A stretch of DNA of 11,513 bases from Planktotalea sp. Lineage in GTDB: Bacteria; Pseudomonadota; Alphaproteobacteria; Rhodobacterales; Rhodobacteraceae. The notes under the pieces are model-generated. The model made no database searches, had not been told where the DNA came from, and saw only the letters and a list, made by a program, of their open reading frames with translations. Both the position numbers and the translations under genes were made by a program. Location of the stretch: the NCBI GenBank assembly GCA_024645145.1, contig JAHEGL010000047.1, positions 1-11,513 of the forward strand, given 5' to 3'. Position 1 is the stretch's first letter; every line of letters begins with the position of its first letter. Of this stretch, positions 5,143 to 11,513 are shown piece by piece.

Positions 5143-5973
5143 ATGAATTTGAAACTATGGATCTCATTCGGAGCCGCTGCGTTGGCTACCAGCGCTGCTG
5201 CACAGGATAGCAATGATTTAGTCTTGGATGGGAACGCTTTTCTGACAGAAATTGCTGCGCCGTCGCACATGGAAAATGTCGACACTATCTATTCAGGTTG
5301 GCGGTTCCGCACGAGCGAAACGCAAGCGCTGCAGTCTGATGATTTTGATAACCCGGGCATGATCTTTGTCGATCAGGCGATCGACCTTTGGGCCAAAGTA
5401 GATGGTTCTGAGGGCAAATCATGCGCATCCTGTCATGAGAATGTTGAAGACTTTGCAGGGTTACGTCCAACGCTTCCACGTGTTGAGGAAGGTGAGTTGG
5501 TCACGATGGAGAACATCATCAACGAGTGTCGCACCGAGCGTATGGGCGCGGAGCCATGGAAATGGTCTAAGGGCAACATGACTGCGATGACAGCCTTGAT
5601 TGGCCTTCAATCACGCGGCATGCCGGTGAACGTGGCTATTGATGGCGACGCGGCTCCTTTTTGGGAAAAGGGTAAAGAGCTGTATTACACACGTGTTGGT
5701 CAGCTTGATATGGCTTGCTCAAGCTGTCACGAGGACAATTATGGCACCATGATCCGCGCAGATCACCTGTCGCAAGGTCAGATCAATGGATTCCCAACAT
5801 ACCGCCTTAAAAATGCCAAGCTGAACTCTAGCCATGGCCGTTTCAAAGGTTGCATGACGAATATTCGCGCGACACCTTTCAAAGAAGGTGGCGAAGAGTT
5901 CAAAGCGCTTGAGCTATATCTTGCATCTCGCGGTGAAGGGCTCGTCGTCGAAACTCCTTCTGTCCGCAACTAA
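5143..5973 (+). CDS. soxA: SoxA, diheme cytochrome subunit of L-cysteine S-thiosulfotransferase SoxAX
   Basis: A 276-residue periplasmic cytochrome. The signal peptide is about residues 1-20 (MNLKLWISFGAAALATSAAA). Two heme c motifs are present: C94-A-S-C97-H98 and C192-S-S-C195-H196. Probable distal cysteine ligands are C129 (NECRTERM) and C237 (RFKGCMTNIRA). C237 lies in the position of the catalytic cysteine persulfide that joins thiosulfate to SoxY C138. Having both hemes classifies it with the diheme SoxA of Paracoccus and Rhodovulum rather than the single-heme type. It pairs with SoxX and is transcribed after soxZ with a 33-base gap. It is the last gene before a terminator hairpin, so it closes the soxXYZA segment. 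Confidence 0.96.
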   Translation: MNLKLWISFGAAALATSAAAQDSNDLVLDGNAFLTEIAAPSHMENVDTIYSGWRFRTSETQALQSDDFDNPGMIFVDQAIDLWAKVDGSEGKSCASCHENVEDFAGLRPTLPRVEEGELVTMENIINECRTERMGAEPWKWSKGNMTAMTALIGLQSRGMPVNVAIDGDAAPFWEKGKELYYTRVGQLDMACSSCHEDNYGTMIRADHLSQGQINGFPTYRLKNAKLNSSHGRFKGCMTNIRATPFKEGGEEFKALELYLASRGEGLVVETPSVRN

Positions 5974-5982
5974 ATCATATTG

Positions 5983-6015
5983 AACCCCGCGCCTTATTGG
6001 TGCGGGGTTTTCTCT
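5983..6015 (+). terminator. Intrinsic terminator-like hairpin between soxA and soxB
   Basis: Arms AACCCCGC (5983-5990) and GCGGGGTT (6002-6009) pair perfectly. The stem extends inward through GCC/GGT, including one G-U pair, to a five-base loop. TTTTCTCTT follows. This is a standard Rho-independent terminator shape, located inside the sox series ten bases after the soxA stop. Confidence 0.78.
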
Positions 6016-6025
6016 TCTCTATCGC

Positions 6026-6041
6026 ATTCAATTATGCGCAT
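6026..6041 (+). promoter_or_regulatory. Possible degenerate SoxR-like site before soxB
   Basis: ATTC (6026-6029), eight bases, GCAT (6038-6041) is one base off ATTC-N8-GAAT. The left half ATTCAATTA is identical to that of the palindrome upstream of soxX. It overlaps a ten-base palindrome TATGCGCATA at 6033-6042. Chance occurrence in an AT-rich gap is possible. Confidence 0.3.
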
Positions 6042-6064
6042 ATGTATTAAGGACTAAATAAACC

Positions 6065-7762
6065 ATGATAAATCGTCGCGATTTTCTTCAGGTCAGCATG
6101 GCAGCTTCCGCGCTTGTTGGTGCGTCTGGTTTTGGTAACTGGGCACGTTTGGGCGCGCAGCAAAGCCTGAGCCAAGAACAGCTTCTTGAGTTTGAAACCT
6201 TTGGAAACGTCTCCCTGATCCACGTCACGGATATTCATGGCCAGCTTAAGCCTATTCACTTCCGCGAACCTTCAATCAATATCGGCGTTGGTGGTAACAA
6301 AGGTGTTGTCCCTCATATTACAGGTGCAGATTTCCGCAAAGCCTACGGTATCGCTGACGGCTCCCCGAGCCACTATGCACTTAGCTCTGGTGATTTTTCG
6401 GCATTGGCGCAGGCCTATGGCCGTGTTGGCGGGCTCGATCGCGTTGCGACTGTTATCAACGCGATCCGCGCAGATCGCCCAGATGCAATTTTGCTAGATG
6501 GTGGCGATACATGGCATGGGTCTTACACGTGCCACAAGACAGCCGGTCAGGACATGGTCAACGTGATGAACGCGTTGAGGCCCGACGCGATGACATTCCA
6601 TTGGGAATTTACGCTCGGTAGTGAGCGCGTTAACGAAATTGTTGAAGGCCTGCCCTTTGCGGCCCTTGGTCAGAACATCTTTGATGCGGAGTGGGATGAA
6701 CCTGCGGAGATGTTTAAACCCTACCAAATGTTTGAGCGCGGTGGCACCAAGATCGCTGTGATCGGTCAGGCGTTCCCATATATGCCGATTGCCAACCCCG
6801 GATGGATGTTCCCTGAGTACTCTTTTGGTATTCGTGACGAGAACATGAACGCGATGGTGCAAGAAGTCCGTGCAGCAGGTGCTGAATGCGTTGTTGTACT
6901 GAGCCACAATGGTTTTGACGTCGACAAGAAGATGGCAAGCGTTGTGCCGGGCATTGATGTGATCCTGTCTGGGCACACGCATGATGCTTTGCCTGAGCCT
7001 GTTGTTGTCGGTGAGACGATTATTCTGCCATCAGGTTCAAACGGTAAGTTTGTCAGCCGCGTTGACCTCGACATTCGCGATGGTCGTATGATGGGCTACC
7101 GCACTAAGTTGATCCCGATCTTCTCTGATGTGATCGAGCCAGACAAAGAGATCGCAGCGCTTATTGATGAGCAACGCGCGCCTTATGAAGCAGAAATGTC
7201 AGAAGTCATCGGCAAAACCGATAGCCTTTTGTATCGCCGTGGTAATTTCAACGGCACATGGGACGATGTGATTTGTGACGCGTTGCTGTCTGAGCGTGAC
7301 GCAGAAATCGCGCTAAGCCCGGGTGTGCGTTGGGGGCCATCTATGGTGCCGGGTCAGGACATCACACGCGAAGATATTTTCGGTGTAACCTCCATGAGCT
7401 ACGGTGAGGCGTACCGCACTGAAATGGCAGGTGAATTCCTTCAAGTCATTCTCGAGGATGTTGCAGATAATATCTTTAACCCAGACCCCTATTACCAACA
7501 GGGTGGTGACATGGTGCGCACCGGTGGCCTTGGCTACCGCATTGACGTCTCCAAACCGCAAGGGGAGCGCATCAGCAATATGACACTTCTCGCTACGGGT
7601 GAGTTGATTGATCCAGCGCGCTCTTACGTGGTTGCGGGTTGGGCGTCTGTCAACGAGGGCACTGAGGGACCGCAGATTTGGGACGTTGTTGAAAGCCATA
7701 TCGCTAAGCTTGGTACGGTCACAGTTGAAGAAAATAACAGCGTCGAAGTCGTCGGCGTATAA
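6065..7762 (+). CDS. soxB: SoxB, dimanganese sulfatase-like thiohydrolase
   Basis: A 565-residue periplasmic metallophosphoesterase-superfamily enzyme that hydrolyses the sulfone group from SoxY-bound cysteine-S-thiosulfonate as sulfate. It starts with a Tat signal (INRRDFLQVSMAASALVG). The metal-site motifs appear in order: D56-I-H58 (VTDIHGQLKP), D148 (LDGGDTWHGS), H179 (FHWEFTLG), H281 (LSHNGFDVD) and H304-T-H306 (SGHTHD). A 5'-nucleotidase-like C-terminal domain follows (about 380-555, with GKTDSLLYRRG and YVVAGWASVNEG). It is full length. AAGGA lies about eleven bases before the ATG. The gene follows the soxA terminator and a 91-base gap, so it depends on read-through or its own promoter, and it leads the soxBCDEF segment. 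soxB is the standard marker gene for thiosulfate oxidisers. Confidence 0.97.
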   Translation: MINRRDFLQVSMAASALVGASGFGNWARLGAQQSLSQEQLLEFETFGNVSLIHVTDIHGQLKPIHFREPSINIGVGGNKGVVPHITGADFRKAYGIADGSPSHYALSSGDFSALAQAYGRVGGLDRVATVINAIRADRPDAILLDGGDTWHGSYTCHKTAGQDMVNVMNALRPDAMTFHWEFTLGSERVNEIVEGLPFAALGQNIFDAEWDEPAEMFKPYQMFERGGTKIAVIGQAFPYMPIANPGWMFPEYSFGIRDENMNAMVQEVRAAGAECVVVLSHNGFDVDKKMASVVPGIDVILSGHTHDALPEPVVVGETIILPSGSNGKFVSRVDLDIRDGRMMGYRTKLIPIFSDVIEPDKEIAALIDEQRAPYEAEMSEVIGKTDSLLYRRGNFNGTWDDVICDALLSERDAEIALSPGVRWGPSMVPGQDITREDIFGVTSMSYGEAYRTEMAGEFLQVILEDVADNIFNPDPYYQQGGDMVRTGGLGYRIDVSKPQGERISNMTLLATGELIDPARSYVVAGWASVNEGTEGPQIWDVVESHIAKLGTVTVEENNSVEVVGV

Positions 7763-7789
7763 TCGAAACAAAAAGAGAGAGTTTGAGAC

Positions 7790-9061
7790 ATGGACGAGAT
7801 GCATAAACCCTCACGTCGCGCGTTTTTACGCGGAGGTGCTGCGATCGCGGCGGGTACCGTTGCAGGAGGTGCTTCTGCACAAAGCGCGGATCCGTTAATC
7901 ACAGATGTTCAAGAATGGGCTTCGATCACGGGCGTAGGCGTTGATGAAACGCCCTACGGCATGCCGATCGAGTTTGAATCCCACGTCGTGCGCCGCAATG
8001 TGGAGTGGCTGACGGCCTCACCAATTTCGTCGATCAACTTCACGCCAATACACGCGCTTGAGGGGACGATCACACCACAAGGCTGTGCGTTTGAGCGTCA
8101 CCACTCTGGTGCTATCGAAATGCGAAAAGAAGATTATCGTTTGATGATCAATGGCTTGGTGGACAAATCTCTTGTGTTTACCTACGCTGATCTTGAGCGT
8201 TTACCGCGTGAAAACCATGTGTATTTCTGCGAATGTGCGGCGAATACAGGCATGGAATGGGCCGGTGCTCAGCTCAATGGTGTGCAGTTCACGCACGGCA
8301 TGATCCACAACATGGAATACACTGGCGTTCCGCTGCGTGCATTGCTGAATGAGGCAGGACTTAGTGCTGCGGGTGATCTCAAAGACAAGTGGGTCTATGT
8401 AGAAGGTGCAGATGCATCGTCTAACGGCCGTTCTATCCCGATGGAAAAAGCGCTTGATGACGTGCTCGTCGCGTTCAAAGCCAACGGTGAAGCGCTGCGT
8501 ATGGAGCACGGCTACCCTGTGCGCCTTGTCGTGCCCGGTTGGGAAGGCAACATGTGGGTCAAGTGGCTGCGCCGCGTTGAAGTGTCTGACAGCCCGACTG
8601 AAAGCCGCGAAGAGACGTCAAAATATACTGACGTGCTTGAGGACGGAACCGCGCGCAAGTGGACATGGGTGATGGATGCCAAATCTGTCATTACGTCACC
8701 AAGCCCGCAGATGCCGATTACGCATGGCAAAGGTCCTTTGGTGATCTCGGGTCTCGCATGGTCCGGTCACGGCCAGATCACCCGCGTTGACGTGTCTAAA
8801 GACGGCGGCATCACTTGGGAAACGGCACGTCTTGGCAAGCAGGGCGACACCAAAGCGCTGACGCGTTTCTATCACGACGTGGATTGGGACGGCGCACCAA
8901 TGCTGTTGCAAGCTCGCGCGATGGATGAAACCGGCTATGTCCAGCCAACTAAAGAACAGCTGCGCGACACGCGTGGCGAAAACTCCGTTTATCACAACAA
9001 CTGTATCCAAACTTGGTACGTGAACGCAGAAGGGATCGCTGAGAATGTCGAAGTCTCCTAA
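7790..9061 (+). CDS. soxC: SoxC, molybdenum subunit of sulfane dehydrogenase SoxCD
   Basis: A 423-residue sulfite-oxidase-family enzyme. The Tat signal is PSRRAFLRGGAAIAAG, with cleavage after ASA (residue 30). The molybdopterin domain carries the probable molybdenum-ligating cysteine C149 in YFCECAANTGMEW, followed by GVPLRALL and VVPGWEGNMWVKWLRRVEV. The C-terminal dimerisation domain includes SGLAWSGHGQITRVDVSKDGG. With SoxD it oxidises the sulfane sulfur left on SoxY after SoxB has acted, releasing six electrons. Its presence predicts complete oxidation without sulfur globules. The ATG at 7790 is used, with AAAGAGAGAG upstream; a second ATG four codons on (7799) is possible and would not alter the signal. 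The gene overlaps soxD by 17 bases. Plain sulfite dehydrogenase (SorA) is excluded by the sequence context and by its partner gene. Confidence 0.96.
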   Translation: MDEMHKPSRRAFLRGGAAIAAGTVAGGASAQSADPLITDVQEWASITGVGVDETPYGMPIEFESHVVRRNVEWLTASPISSINFTPIHALEGTITPQGCAFERHHSGAIEMRKEDYRLMINGLVDKSLVFTYADLERLPRENHVYFCECAANTGMEWAGAQLNGVQFTHGMIHNMEYTGVPLRALLNEAGLSAAGDLKDKWVYVEGADASSNGRSIPMEKALDDVLVAFKANGEALRMEHGYPVRLVVPGWEGNMWVKWLRRVEVSDSPTESREETSKYTDVLEDGTARKWTWVMDAKSVITSPSPQMPITHGKGPLVISGLAWSGHGQITRVDVSKDGGITWETARLGKQGDTKALTRFYHDVDWDGAPMLLQARAMDETGYVQPTKEQLRDTRGENSVYHNNCIQTWYVNAEGIAENVEVS

Positions 9062-10358
9062 TATTTTACTCCCAGCCCTTGGCGTAACAGGCATTGTCCT
9101 TGGCGGTGCCTACGGTCTGATGACACGCGGCTACAAAGCCGACGAGGCTGAACTGGCCCGTGCACAAGCGCAAGCGGCACAGGCGCAGTTGGTTGAGCAG
9201 CAAGCGATGGCAAGTGATCTCAAAACACAGATTGCTTTGGTGCAAGACACAGCAAAGGCTAAGATTGCAGAGCTTGAAGCGCGTCCAGTGGTCAGCGCAT
9301 CTTTGACCGCGCCTGCGCCTGAGCGCGACGGTGCTTTTGGTCTTGGTCGTGAGGCGTTGCCAGAAGAAATTGCAGCGTGGGACGTTGACGTTCTGCCTGA
9401 TGGCCGTGGTTTGCCCGTCGGCACAGGGAATGCGTATGACGGTGAGGAGCTGTTTGCGGATAAATGCGCTGCGTGTCATGGTGACTTTGCAGAAGGTGTG
9501 GATAACTGGCCTGTCTTGGCAGGTGGATTTGACACGCTTGGTGATGAAGATCCTGTCAAAACAGTGGGTTCTTACTGGCCGCATCTTTCAACGGTTTACG
9601 ACTATGTCTATCGCTCCATGCCATTTGGCGAAGCAGGTACGCTGAGCCCAGATGAGACCTATGCCATCGTCGCTTATATCCTCTACTCCAACGATTTGAT
9701 CGATGATGAGTTCGAGCTTACCAACGAAAACCTTGGTGCGTTTGAGATGCCAAACAAAGATGGTTTCGTGATCGATGATCGTCCGGAAACAGAATACGCA
9801 GCCTGGAGCACCGAGCCTTGCATGAGCAATTGTAAGGAAGAAGTGACCGTTACAATGCGTTCGGTCTTTTTGGTGAACACACCTGAAGATGGTGGTTCTG
9901 AATCTGTGATGAACAACGCAACTGTTGACGGGCTGCCAAGCTTTAGCGCATCCGGTGCCGCGTTTATTCCAGAGCCTGAAGCAAAGCCGGAGCCAGAGGT
10001 TCAGGTTGCTGCTGTTGAAGCGCCAGTCGATGAAAGTGCTGCATTGATCAAGGCTGGTGAGAAGGTCTTTAAGAAGTGCAAGGCCTGCCACGAAGTCGGT
10101 GCTGGGGCGAAGAACAAGTCCGGACCACAGCTTAACGCGCTTATGGGCCGCACAATCGGAGGCATCGACGGGTTTAAGTACTCCAACGCCTTCAACGCGG
10201 CTGCCGAAGAAGGCCGTGTTTGGGATGAAGCGTCATTGAGTGAATTTCTTGCTAAGCCAAAAGCTTACATGAAGGGCACCAAGATGAGCTTCTCTGGACT
10301 TAAGAAAGAAAAAGATCTGGAGGCAATCACTGCTTATCTTGCGAGCTTCGCGGAATGA
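9045..10358 (+). CDS. soxD: SoxD, diheme cytochrome subunit of sulfane dehydrogenase SoxCD
   Basis: A 437-residue cytochrome c. Residues 8-25 (LLPALGVTGIVLGGAYGL) form one hydrophobic segment with no clear signal-peptidase site, probably an N-terminal membrane anchor. Residues 32-80 are alanine/glutamine/glutamate-rich and look like a coiled coil. Cytochrome domain 1 has C141-A-A-C144-H145 with probable ligand M192 (RSMPFGE). A middle segment contains C259 and C263 (EPCMSNCKEE), likely a disulfide. A Pro/Glu/Ala-rich linker (309-332) leads to cytochrome domain 2, with C345-K-A-C348-H349 and probable ligand M414 (GTKMSFSGLK). It receives the electrons from the SoxC molybdenum centre. It starts inside soxC (17-base overlap, AAGGGA upstream) and its stop overlaps soxE by four bases (ATGA), which indicates translational coupling. 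Confidence 0.94.
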   Translation: MSKSPNILLPALGVTGIVLGGAYGLMTRGYKADEAELARAQAQAAQAQLVEQQAMASDLKTQIALVQDTAKAKIAELEARPVVSASLTAPAPERDGAFGLGREALPEEIAAWDVDVLPDGRGLPVGTGNAYDGEELFADKCAACHGDFAEGVDNWPVLAGGFDTLGDEDPVKTVGSYWPHLSTVYDYVYRSMPFGEAGTLSPDETYAIVAYILYSNDLIDDEFELTNENLGAFEMPNKDGFVIDDRPETEYAAWSTEPCMSNCKEEVTVTMRSVFLVNTPEDGGSESVMNNATVDGLPSFSASGAAFIPEPEAKPEPEVQVAAVEAPVDESAALIKAGEKVFKKCKACHEVGAGAKNKSGPQLNALMGRTIGGIDGFKYSNAFNAAAEEGRVWDEASLSEFLAKPKAYMKGTKMSFSGLKKEKDLEAITAYLASFAE

Positions 10359-11068
10359 TTAAGCGCTTTGCTACACTCCTCCCAGTCGCTCTGGTCGCAT
10401 TTTGTGCGGCTGGGGCGCTTGGGGCTGAAAAGCTTGGCGATGCGGACGCGGGCGAAAAAGTCTTCAAGAAATGCACAGGTTGCCACCAGGTTGGCAGTGG
10501 CGCAGTCGATAAGATTGGGCCGCACTTGAACGGTGTGTTCGGCAGCGGCGCTGCGGAGCATGAGGGGTATCGCTACTCCAAATCCATGACCCGCGCGGGT
10601 GCGGACGGTTTGATCTGGACAGCTGAAACGCTGGACGCTTATATTGAAAACCCTCGCGCTTTGGTTTCGAAAACACGCATGAGCTTTCGTGGTTTGAAAG
10701 ACCCCGACGATCGCGCAAATGTGCTAGCATACTTGCGTAGGTTTTCTGACAATCCGTCAGACATTCCGGAAGCCGAACCAACGGCTATTGCGACGGATCA
10801 CGATCTTGATCCCGCGATATTGGCGTTGGAAGGTGATCCAGAATACGGCGAATACCTCGCGAGCGAATGCCTGACGTGTCATCAATCTGATGGAACATCC
10901 GATGGCATTCCGTCGATCACGCTTTGGGAAACTGAAGATTTCGTAATCGCAATGCATGCATATAAACGTAAGATCAGACCACATCCTGTCATGCAGATGA
11001 TGGCTGGGCGTCTGAATGACGAAGAGATCGCAGCTTTGGCTGCGTATTTTAAGACCCTCGAAGAATAG
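10355..11068 (+). CDS. soxE: SoxE, diheme cytochrome c, likely partner of SoxF
   Basis: A 237-residue exported diheme cytochrome. The signal peptide is about residues 1-23 (IKRFATLLPVALVAFCAAGALG). Domain 1 is a c2/c550-like cytochrome with C40-T-G-C43-H44 and M109 (KTRMSFRGLK). Domain 2 has C172-L-T-C175-H176 (ASECLTCHQSDG) and a methionine-rich RPHPVMQMMAGRLND segment. The ending resembles the small cytochrome subunit (FccA) of flavocytochrome c sulfide dehydrogenase. With SoxF (FccB-like) it would form a sulfide- or sulfur-oxidising flavocytochrome. In Paracoccus, SoxEF is not essential for thiosulfate oxidation in vitro. ATGA overlap with soxD and a 24-base gap to soxF indicate a coupled operon. 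Domain 1 is clearly homologous to the C-terminal domain of SoxD (see findings). The cysteine in the signal peptide (VAFC) lacks a lipobox. Confidence 0.92.
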   Translation: MIKRFATLLPVALVAFCAAGALGAEKLGDADAGEKVFKKCTGCHQVGSGAVDKIGPHLNGVFGSGAAEHEGYRYSKSMTRAGADGLIWTAETLDAYIENPRALVSKTRMSFRGLKDPDDRANVLAYLRRFSDNPSDIPEAEPTAIATDHDLDPAILALEGDPEYGEYLASECLTCHQSDGTSDGIPSITLWETEDFVIAMHAYKRKIRPHPVMQMMAGRLNDEEIAALAAYFKTLEE

Positions 11069-11092
11069 GGCATAAACTGGGAGAGAAATAGT

Positions 11093-11513
11093 ATGTCTAT
11101 CAACAGAAGAATGTTCCTTGGTACATCCGCAGCTGCGGCAGCCGTTCTTGCGGCACCGATGGTGAAAGCGGCAGGTCACGGCAAGCCTCGGGTCGTCGTA
11201 GTTGGCGGTGGTGCAGGTGGCGCAACAGCGGCGCGCTACATTGCTAAGGACAGCAAAGGCGAGATCGACGTCACGCTGATCGAACCATCCCGCATGTACT
11301 ACACTTGCTTCTTCTCAAACCTCTACCTTGGTGGTTTCAAAGGGATCGAAGATATCGGCCATTCCTATGGCACACTCGCGTCTGGTGGCGTGAATGTTGT
11401 GCATGATTGGGCCATTGGCGTTGATCGCGATGCAAAAACAGTCGCGCTCGCGGGTGGTGGGTCTGTTGCCTACGACAAATTGATCCTGAGCCCAGGTATT
11501 GATTTTGTTGAAG
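11093..11513 (+). CDS. soxF: SoxF, FAD-dependent sulfide dehydrogenase flavoprotein (5' part)
   Basis: The first 140 codons of an FccB-type flavoprotein, cut by the right edge. The Tat signal is INRRMFLGTSAAAAAVLAA. The FAD-binding beta-alpha-beta fold begins at residue 32 with PRVVVVGGGAGGATAARYI, the GxGxxG dinucleotide motif. YYT-C72-FFSNLYLGG matches the segment whose cysteine is covalently bound to FAD in flavocytochrome c sulfide dehydrogenase. That residue is present, which favours the SoxF/FccB group over plain sulfide:quinone reductase. The ribosome site GGGAGAG lies eight bases upstream of the ATG. It follows soxE, its probable cytochrome partner. The substrate-binding and C-terminal parts are beyond the window, so completeness cannot be judged. 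Confidence 0.93.
   Translation, partial: MSINRRMFLGTSAAAAAVLAAPMVKAAGHGKPRVVVVGGGAGGATAARYIAKDSKGEIDVTLIEPSRMYYTCFFSNLYLGGFKGIEDIGHSYGTLASGGVNVVHDWAIGVDRDAKTVALAGGGSVAYDKLILSPGIDFVE

Noticed and set aside
6494..6982. 162-codon minus-strand frame inside soxB
   Set aside because: It is antisense to a conserved enzyme and encodes a basic, low-plausibility sequence; similar shadows occur opposite soxC and soxD.
10355..10430. SoxE (and SoxW) as lipoproteins because of a cysteine in the signal peptide
   Set aside because: The residues before the cysteine (VAF in SoxE, LAF in SoxW) end in phenylalanine, which does not fit a lipobox, and ordinary signal-peptidase sites follow.
1..11513. CRISPR arrays, toxin-antitoxin pairs, phage or defence genes
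   Set aside because: Searched by eye on both strands. No spaced direct repeats and no such proteins were found; the window is fully accounted for by sox genes, one tRNA and one gene fragment.

Overview
The window holds a nearly complete thiosulfate-oxidation (sox) locus of the Paracoccus type. Base composition is moderate. The gene order, the Tat-exported SoxB, SoxC and SoxY, the diheme SoxA, and an adjacent Hint-domain gene fragment point to an alphaproteobacterium, most likely a marine Rhodobacterales/Roseobacter-group member. That taxon call is inference from gene content, not a species identification.

Layout, left to right. Positions 1-191 (minus) carry the 5' end of a gene running off the left edge whose product resembles the start of a Hint (hedgehog/intein-like) domain protein. 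Positions 356-440 are a complete tRNA-Leu(UAG). Then comes a minus-strand unit read right to left as soxS, soxR, soxT: a periplasmic thioredoxin, an ArsR-type thiol-switch repressor, and a YeeE/YedE sulfur transporter. A short divergent promoter region (about 2331-2411) separates it from a plus-strand series: soxV, soxW, (operator/promoter gap), soxX, soxY, soxZ, soxA, (terminator-like hairpin), soxB, soxC, soxD, soxE and the first 140 codons of soxF, which is cut by the right edge.

How the genes work together. SoxYZ carries the sulfur substrate on the C-terminal GGCGG cysteine of SoxY. SoxAX (three c hemes in total) oxidatively couples thiosulfate to that cysteine. SoxB (a dimanganese hydrolase) releases sulfate. 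SoxCD (molybdenum subunit plus diheme cytochrome) oxidises the remaining sulfane sulfur. Because soxCD is present, full oxidation to sulfate without stored sulfur globules is expected. SoxV passes reductant across the membrane to the thioredoxins SoxW and SoxS, which keep SoxYZ and related thiols active. SoxE and SoxF resemble the two subunits of flavocytochrome c sulfide dehydrogenase. SoxT probably imports thiosulfate or another sulfur compound, or feeds the regulatory signal. SoxR probably represses both promoters until persulfides form between its two conserved cysteines.

Nothing here looks like a wholly new system. The points most worth a second look are regulatory and architectural: a perfect ATTC-N8-GAAT palindrome upstream of soxX with degenerate copies upstream of soxV and soxB; a strong intrinsic terminator inside the locus between soxA and soxB; a membrane-anchored, coiled-coil SoxD; and adjacent homologous cytochrome domains at the SoxD C-terminus and SoxE N-terminus. 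No intergenic stretch exceeds 300 bases.
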